Source: an uncultured Oscillibacter sp.
GTDB taxonomy: Bacteria > Bacillota > Clostridia > Oscillospirales > Oscillospiraceae
NCBI GenBank assembly: GCA_910587875.1
Contig: CAJUOD010000111.1
Coordinates: 1-8,859, forward strand
Reading direction: 5' to 3'
DNA length: 8,859 nt
Shown piece by piece: positions 5,471-8,859 of the stretch. Each line of letters opens with the position of its first letter. Positions within the stretch are counted from its first letter, which is position 1. The translations under genes and the position numbers were made by a program. The notes under the pieces are model-generated. The model did not search any database, was not told the origin of the DNA, and was given only the letters and a program-made list of their open reading frames with translations.

Positions 5471-6755
5471 GCCAGGTTTGCTCCTCTTCATGGTCGTCCT
5501 CTTTGTGACCGAGGGCGATTTTCTTTTCCCGCTCTCTGCGGAGTGTCTTGCTGTCGGCGTGCTTGTGTGCAGTTGCGGCGTCGCTTACGGGAACAGGGTT
5601 GTCAGACCGTTCCAGAGCGTGGCCCAACCGTACCACAGTGCCAGCAATCCCAACAGCAACGCCGGAATCAGCAGCCATTCCGGTGAGGGGCGGGGCAGTG
5701 GGATCGTTGGCAGAGAAAAGCGCCGCTCTCTCCGCTTCCCAGCCTGTTCCAACAGGCGGTGTATCTCCCTTGCCTCTCGAATCAATTCCACCATCTGTTC
5801 CTGTGTCGCCCAGGGCTTGGGCCTTGCGGCTATCTTCTCCAGCAGAAGCATCTGTTCCGCCAGGAGTTCTCCCATTGCCGTCAGTGCAGCGGTCAAGCTC
5901 TGCCACTCCTCCGCTGTGGGATGCAGTGTCTCTGCTGGCGGCTTCTGCATATTCCGCCGGCGCAGCTCCTCCATGGATAACTGCCTGTCGGATTCTGAAC
6001 TCAAGCTCCATCCTCTCCTTCAAATATTTTTCGTCGTGGAGCCGGTCGTCCCGGCATCTCATACCGCCGGGAGTGGTGTAGGTGATGCTCTTTCGACTGT
6101 CCGTCCAGCGGATGCCGTAGCCCTCGCTGCGCATCAGCGTAATGAACTCCTCCCGGCTGTGGGCGTACCGCATACACTCGTCGATGGTGTTCATCAAACG
6201 GAACTTCCAGCTCTCTCCTCTGGCGGCGGCGTGGTACTCCGCGCCGGACATGGACTTGACCCGCTTCTTCCGTGGTTGGAATACCGGCAGGCCGAACTCC
6301 ATGCACACTTGATCGTTGCGTTGGCGCAGTTGAGTCAGTTCCGGTTCGCTGATGTGCAGCTTTTTCCCATCCTCGAAGCTGACGCTGTTGATGAGGAAGT
6401 GGGAGTGGATGTGGTCACGGTCAACGTGGGTACAGACCAGCACCTCACGGCCCCGGAACCACTCTGCCAGCTTCAGTGCGGCGGCGTGAGCGGTCACAGG
6501 ATCGACCTCCTCGTCCGCCGGGAAGGACTGCACCATGTGGTAGAACATTGTGCCGCCCTCCTTGTGGTAGAACAGCTTGGTGCGCAGGAAGTCGTCATAC
6601 ACACTTTTTGCCTGGCAGTTGACACCGCTGACCAACCGCCGTCCTTCCCACAGCGTTTTCTTCTCCTGCTGTGTGTACTTCATCACCGCTCCCATGCAGG
6701 CGCGGCTCTGGCCCTTGGGGTAGTTGGTGAAGTGGATGATGGCTATCTGCTCCAC
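5457..6755 (-). CDS. MOBP-type relaxase (mobilization nuclease)
   Basis: The enzyme nicks one strand at oriT, stays bound to the 5' end and pilots the strand into a recipient. The N-terminal relaxase domain holds AVMKYTQQEKKT with Tyr27 as probable nucleophile, and the metal-binding motif CTHVDRDHIHSHFLINSV with His110, Asp112, His115, His117 and His119. A further conserved-looking block (SWKFRLMNTIDECMRYAHS, then LMRSEGYGIRW) lies at 182-217. From about residue 262 the protein becomes low-complexity, rich in Gly, Asp, Thr, Ser and Ala, exactly where another gene is nested in a different frame. The start is GTG 6755, with AGGAG 8 nt upstream, inside the end of mobC (13-bp overlap), which indicates translational coupling. 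A start at Met21 or Met25 would remove part of the first motif. The 432-aa length fits mobilization relaxases of gut Firmicutes. Confidence 0.92.
   Translation of the reverse strand: MEQIAIIHFTNYPKGQSRACMGAVMKYTQQEKKTLWEGRRLVSGVNCQAKSVYDDFLRTKLFYHKEGGTMFYHMVQSFPADEEVDPVTAHAAALKLAEWFRGREVLVCTHVDRDHIHSHFLINSVSFEDGKKLHISEPELTQLRQRNDQVCMEFGLPVFQPRKKRVKSMSGAEYHAAARGESWKFRLMNTIDECMRYAHSREEFITLMRSEGYGIRWTDSRKSITYTTPGGMRCRDDRLHDEKYLKERMELEFRIRQAVIHGGAAPAEYAEAASRDTASHSGGVAELDRCTDGNGRTPGGTDASAGEDSRKAQALGDTGTDGGIDSRGKGDTPPVGTGWEAERAALFSANDPTAPPLTGMAADSGVAVGIAGTVVRLGHALERSDNPVPVSDAATAHKHADSKTLRREREKKIALGHKEDDHEEEQTWQQTM
5585..6004 (-). CDS. Nested gene inside the relaxase: coiled-coil membrane protein, 139 aa
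   Basis: This frame, shifted by one base from the relaxase, starts at TTG 6004 behind AAGGAGAGG (6020-6012, 7 nt spacing) and ends at TAA 5587-5585, covering relaxase residues 251 to about 390. It has the look of a real protein: amphipathic, Leu/Glu-rich helices at about 31-92 (EEWQSLTAALTAMGELLAEQ, then a second run to residue 90), a basic linker KRRERRF (90-96), and one hydrophobic membrane segment about 109-129 (EWLLIPALLLGLLALWYGW). In contrast, the relaxase frame over the same DNA is low-complexity. In RSF1010 the membrane-anchored accessory MobB is encoded within mobA, and in ColE1 mbeB/mbeD overlap mbeA; I infer a similar role here, tethering the relaxosome to the membrane or transfer channel. 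No sequence homology to those proteins is claimed. Confidence 0.68.
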   Translation of the reverse strand: MSSESDRQLSMEELRRRNMQKPPAETLHPTAEEWQSLTAALTAMGELLAEQMLLLEKIAARPKPWATQEQMVELIREAREIHRLLEQAGKRRERRFSLPTIPLPRPSPEWLLIPALLLGLLALWYGWATLWNGLTTLFP

Positions 6756-7060
6756 CTCCCCCGCTCCTGAATCTCCCGCAGAGCGGTGCTGACATTTGCC
6801 AGCTCCTGCGTCAATCCATCCATGTTGGAAATCTCAACTCGACCCATGTTGGCCAAAACCGTCAGCCGATTCAGGTTATTGCCGATAGCCCGGAGCTGCT
6901 TGGTGACCTCTTTCAGGTCCTCGATTACTACCACCTGACGCCCCAGACAGCAGCGAGTGACGTAGTCGCTCTGAGATAAGCGGGCCTGTCTTGCTTTGTT
7001 CTTGATGGTATCCAAATCGCTGGACGCGATCCGGATACTGAATGTGGTGTCTTTGTTCAT
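6743..7060 (-). CDS. mobC: MobC-like relaxosome accessory protein
   Basis: This 105-aa DNA-binding protein is of the MobC type, which binds oriT and helps the relaxase open and nick it. The N-terminal part (TFSIRIASSDLDTIKNKARQ, then RLSQSDYVTRCCLG, residues 6-40) fits a ribbon-helix-helix fold: a strand, then two helices. The signature LRAIGNNLNRLTVLANMG (56-73) is the most typical MobC block. ATG 7060 has GGAGG 4 nt upstream. Its stop lies inside the relaxase start region, so the two are coupled. The non-coding stretch directly upstream is where oriT is expected. All expected parts are present and nothing looks broken. Confidence 0.9.
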   Translation of the reverse strand: MNKDTTFSIRIASSDLDTIKNKARQARLSQSDYVTRCCLGRQVVVIEDLKEVTKQLRAIGNNLNRLTVLANMGRVEISNMDGLTQELANVSTALREIQERGRWSR

Positions 7061-7083
7061 CGTTCCTCCGTTCTAAAAGTGGG

Positions 7084-7101
7084 TCCGGGCTTCTGTCCGG
7101 A
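7084..7101. repeat. Short inverted repeat in the oriT candidate
   Basis: TCCGG (7084-7088) and CCGGA (7097-7101) form a 5-bp hairpin with an 8-nt loop. It is the hairpin closest to mobC and a possible binding site for MobC. Confidence 0.5.
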
Positions 7102-7105
7102 AACT

Positions 7106-7149
7106 GCGTTTGGCAGGGCGACGGCGAAAGCCGGCGTCCAGACAAACGC
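7106..7149. repeat. Long imperfect hairpin with GAAA loop
   Basis: The outer arms GCGTTTG (7106-7112) and CAAACGC (7143-7149) pair perfectly. The inner arms GGGCGACGGC (7117-7126) and GCCGGCGTCC (7131-7140) pair at nine of ten positions counting one G-T, around the loop GAAA (7127-7130). Bases 7113-7116 and 7141-7142 form an internal bulge. The whole 44-nt unit would fold stably as single-stranded DNA, as expected for an oriT or single-strand origin. Confidence 0.72.
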
Positions 7150-7158
7150 GATGCTGGC

Positions 7159-7176
7159 TTTCTCCTAAAGGAGAAA
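7159..7176. repeat. Perfect 7-bp inverted repeat
   Basis: TTTCTCC (7159-7165) and GGAGAAA (7170-7176) pair around the loop TAAA; an A/T run follows at 7177-7182. It could act as a weak terminator or as a protein-binding site of the relaxosome. Confidence 0.55.
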
Positions 7177-7226
7177 AATTTTCCTTTTCCCATCTCGCCG
7201 CACAAGAAGGCAACCGGGCAGCGCCC

Positions 7227-8213
7227 TTAACACGTTACCCCCTTACCCTCTTGACCAGGATCCGATAGTCTGGCGTACCAGCGTTCGCCTCTACGGACAG
7301 AGACTACCCCCTGGTTCTGCTTGGCGATCTTCAGCGTCCGTTCCGAAATACCAAGAGCAGTGGACCGCCTGACCAGTTCCTCTGAGGCAACCTCGCCATC
7401 CTTCAGCAGCTCCAACAGCAGACGCTCCGCCTGTTCCGTCTTAGTAATGCTGGGACCACTGCCGGAGAGCAGTTCGTTGGCGGTGGTATCGCAGAACCCG
7501 CTCCAGGAAAAACCTGTATCTGAATGCAGAGAGAACAAAATGGATTTGCCCTCCGGGGCCAGGCTGCTTTTGTCGTGGACCACTACCCGGACTTGCTCAT
7601 CATCCTTAGAGCGGCCTACCAGCAACACGCTCCGCGCCGCCGCCCGGAAGTCGATGGATCCCAGCCCACGGTATGCGGACTTGACACCCTGCATTTTGTT
7701 CATGTGCCCCACCAGTACGATGGCGCATCCGGTCTGCTCCGCCAGCTGCCCCAGCCGTTTGAAGATGGGGCGCACCTCGTTGGCCCGGTGCATATCCACG
7801 CCGTCTCCCAGGTACGCCTGGATGGGGTCGAGGACGAACAGTCCCGCATCCGTTTCTTGGATGGCCTGGGCAAGACGTCGGTCACTCAGCGTCAGCTCCC
7901 GCTCACTCTCGTCAATGACCAGCACTTTGGAACAATCCGCTCCCAGCGCTGTGAGCCGGGGTTTGACCGTATCCGCCAGGCCGTCTTCCGCCGTCTGATA
8001 GATGATGTTCATGGGCGGTCTACTTTCCGTACAGCCAGGCATTGGCAGTCCCCGTGTAAGCAGAGCCGCCAGCGCCAACACGAAGGTGGTCTTGCCCTCT
8101 CCGGGGTCACCCTGGATAATCGTGATCTTGCCTCTGGGGAGATACGGATACCAGAGCCACCGCACCTCCTCCGCCGGAATGTCGCTCATGGTGAGCAGTT
8201 TCAGCTTGTTCAA
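7227..8213 (-). CDS. RepA-like AAA family ATPase (putative replicative helicase)
   Basis: This is a RecA-fold ATPase of the AAA_25/RepA helicase type, common in plasmids and mobilizable elements, where it is thought to unwind DNA for replication of the excised circle. With the start used here: PYLPRGKITIIQGDPGEGKT gives Walker A at 35-43, YQTAEDG follows at about 72-78, LFVLDPIQAYLGDG gives Walker B at 125-129, and IVLVGHMNK (165-173) is the sensor-type strand. Residues about 263-316 form a winged-helix-like tail (LLELLKDGEVASEELVRRS, then ISERTLKIAKQNQG). I chose TTG 8213 because AGGAGG (8226-8221) lies exactly 7 nt upstream; the longer frame to GTG 8249 has no Shine-Dalgarno. It ends with TAA right at the oriT candidate. 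No primase or separate Rep protein is visible. Confidence 0.9.
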   Translation of the reverse strand: MNKLKLLTMSDIPAEEVRWLWYPYLPRGKITIIQGDPGEGKTTFVLALAALLTRGLPMPGCTESRPPMNIIYQTAEDGLADTVKPRLTALGADCSKVLVIDESERELTLSDRRLAQAIQETDAGLFVLDPIQAYLGDGVDMHRANEVRPIFKRLGQLAEQTGCAIVLVGHMNKMQGVKSAYRGLGSIDFRAAARSVLLVGRSKDDEQVRVVVHDKSSLAPEGKSILFSLHSDTGFSWSGFCDTTANELLSGSGPSITKTEQAERLLLELLKDGEVASEELVRRSTALGISERTLKIAKQNQGVVSVRRGERWYARLSDPGQEGKGVTC

Positions 8214-8475
8214 ATTTGCTCCTCCTCTGTTTATTTGTTTTGGCCACACACCATACCTGTTCCTGCGCCAGGGCCTTTCCTGCCGCGTAGTGTTCTCTCC
8301 TGGTACGCTCGTCCGTGTCTGCGGAGTTGTGGCGATACTTGGGCCGGAGACATATCCTCTCTGGTGGCGGGTATTCAGTTGTCGAGGTTCGTCCGGACTT
8401 TCTTTTTCCTCGCTGTCATGCTACAATAATTTCAGCCGTCTTTACATCATGAAGTGACTTTGGGGAGGGAGCGGT
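8214..8475. other. Intergenic region between the RepA-like gene and the divergent unknown gene
   Basis: I see no convincing gene in these 262 bp. A 14-residue frame on the minus strand (8419-8375) lacks a ribosome binding site. The gap would hold the promoters of both divergent genes and possibly a replication origin, but I find no clear iterons; only a short TCGTCCG motif recurs. Confidence 0.6.
8419..8427 (+). promoter_or_regulatory. Extended -10 promoter of the last gene
   Basis: TGCTACAAT is an extended -10 element (TG, one base, TACAAT at 8422-8427). The sequence 17 bp upstream (TTTCTT) is a poor -35 box, as is often seen with extended -10 promoters. Transcription would start near 8434, about 40 nt before the gene. 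Confidence 0.45.
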
Positions 8476-8825
8476 ATGGCAGACAAAAAATCCCCCGGCC
8501 TCTGGATCGAGACCGGGGTTGACGGAAAATTTTGTGTTGTGATGTCCGGAGCGTATGGACCAGAGAAGCACCTTCCTTTGATCACTCCCGCGGAGGACCT
8601 GGTTGCCGCAGCGGAGATGGACTACACAGCCTACCGCCGGGAAATCCAGCGGCTGTATGAGGAACATCCGCTCTTTGCAGAACGGCTGGATGTACCGGAA
8701 TCGGATTTGGAGGACTTGACCGCTGAGGCGCTGCTGCTCCCCTCCACGCTCCGGGAAATCGACCCACTCAGCTTTTTTGTACTGGGGAGCTTGCTGGATC
8801 AGGCGCTGCGGATGCAGGATGACGG
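8476..8825 (+). CDS. Unknown protein, 3' end cut by contig end
   Basis: ATG 8476 is preceded by GGGAGGGAG (about 5 nt spacing). At least 116 codons are genomic. The apparent stop at 8845-8847 is inside adapter sequence, so the real C-terminus is unknown. The protein starts MADKKSPGLWIETGVDGKF and is acidic; a hydrophobic-aromatic strand pair at its start (LWIET...KFCVVMSG) is followed by mostly helical sequence (DYTAYRREIQRLYEEH, later SFFVLGSLLDQAL). There are no membrane segments or cysteine clusters. I do not recognise the family. It is the only plus-strand gene of the element seen, divergent from the RepA-like gene, which is where a regulator or cargo gene may sit. Confidence 0.72.
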
Positions 8826-8859
8826 AGATCGGAAGAGCGTCGTGTAGGGAAAGAGTGTA
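8826..8859. other. Illumina sequencing adapter at the contig end (artefact)
   Basis: The final 34 bases, beginning AGATCGGAAGAGC, match the standard Illumina TruSeq adapter in read-through orientation, including the continuation GTCGTGTAGGGAAAGAGTGT. This is not genomic DNA; it creates nine false codons and a false stop in the last gene. Confidence 0.97.

Larger units (their letters stand above)
7061..7226. other. Candidate oriT region upstream of mobC
   Basis: This 166-bp non-coding gap between mobC and the RepA-like gene holds three hairpins in a row (7084-7101, 7106-7149 and 7159-7176). Origins of transfer in mobilizable elements commonly lie right before the mobC-relaxase genes and carry such inverted repeats. 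At the far edge, GCGCCCTTA (7221-7229) resembles the nick region I recall for pC221-type staphylococcal plasmids (TAAGTGCGCCCTTA). No sigma-A promoter for mobC stands out here. The nick position is not established, and an origin of replication served by the RepA-like protein is an alternative. Confidence 0.45.
3292..8825. mobile_element. Integrative and mobilizable element, left end to contig end (partial)
   Basis: A serine recombinase, a small protein, a relaxase with a nested gene, MobC, a non-coding oriT-like stretch and a RepA-like ATPase lie in one minus-strand block directly behind the dpaAB operon. The set has an integrase and relaxosome parts but no visible type IV secretion genes or coupling protein, which fits a mobilizable element relying on a helper. 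The left end should lie between the dpaB stop and the recombinase stop (3292-3369), because such recombinases sit next to one end. The right end is beyond the contig, so the start given is approximate and no direct repeat could be checked. A 10-bp palindrome, TCCCCGGGGA (3297-3306), lies in that boundary interval. Confidence 0.8.

Noticed and set aside
5478..6770. Plus-strand open frame of 430 codons opposite the relaxase
   Set aside because: It is antisense to the relaxase and its nested gene, lacks domains and has no start signal.
8375..8419. 14-residue frame (MTARKKKVRTNLDN) upstream of the RepA-like gene
   Set aside because: It has no Shine-Dalgarno sequence and is too short to support; it could be a gene remnant, but nothing confirms this.
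8002..8457. Plus-strand frame of 151 codons across the RepA-like gene start
   Set aside because: It is antisense to the ATPase gene for half its length, with no start signal or recognisable domain.
1..8859. CRISPR arrays, tRNA and rRNA genes, insertion sequences
   Set aside because: No regularly spaced repeats, tRNA-like cloverleaf, rRNA core sequence or transposase were seen on either strand.

Overview
The window reads as one contig from a GC-rich, endospore-forming member of the Clostridia, most likely an Oscillospirales-type gut bacterium. The evidence is a dipicolinate synthase pair (dpaA-dpaB), the codon usage, strong purine-rich ribosome binding sites, and a mobile element of the kind common in gut Firmicutes. 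The genus cannot be fixed from this sequence. The last 34 bases (8826-8859) are an Illumina adapter and not genomic DNA, so the true sequence stops near 8825.

Chromosomal part (1 to about 3350). It begins inside the 3' part of a CCA tRNA nucleotidyltransferase gene. A small gene follows that I read as a stand-alone BECR/PBECR-type nuclease fold. Next comes an unrecognised structured RNA of about 140 nt with its own near-consensus sigma-A promoter and intrinsic terminator. A YjjG-type HAD nucleotidase lies on the minus strand, divergent from dpaAB. The 110-bp gap between them holds two back-to-back promoters: sigma-A for the HAD gene and a probable sigma-K promoter for dpaAB. DpaA and DpaB together make dipicolinic acid for the spore core, so mother-cell sigma-K control fits.

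Mobile element (about 3292 to the contig end). Directly after dpaB, all clear genes run on the minus strand. In order of transcription they are: a RepA-like AAA ATPase, a non-coding hairpin-rich stretch that is the best oriT candidate, MobC, a MOBP relaxase, a 53-aa conserved-looking protein, and a large serine recombinase that marks the left end next to dpaB. This is an integrative and mobilizable element. It has relaxosome parts and an integrase but shows no type IV secretion genes, so it would need a helper element to transfer. A second gene (139 aa, coiled coil plus one membrane segment) is nested in another frame inside the low-complexity tail of the relaxase, an arrangement resembling RSF1010 mobB inside mobA. 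At the right edge an unknown plus-strand gene is cut by the contig end. The right end of the element is not present.

The points most worth following are the nested membrane protein in the relaxase gene, the unnamed structured RNA beside the nuclease-fold gene, the oriT-like hairpins before mobC, and the insertion right behind the dipicolinate operon. Four of the seven element genes with a visible start use GTG or TTG behind strong Shine-Dalgarno sequences.
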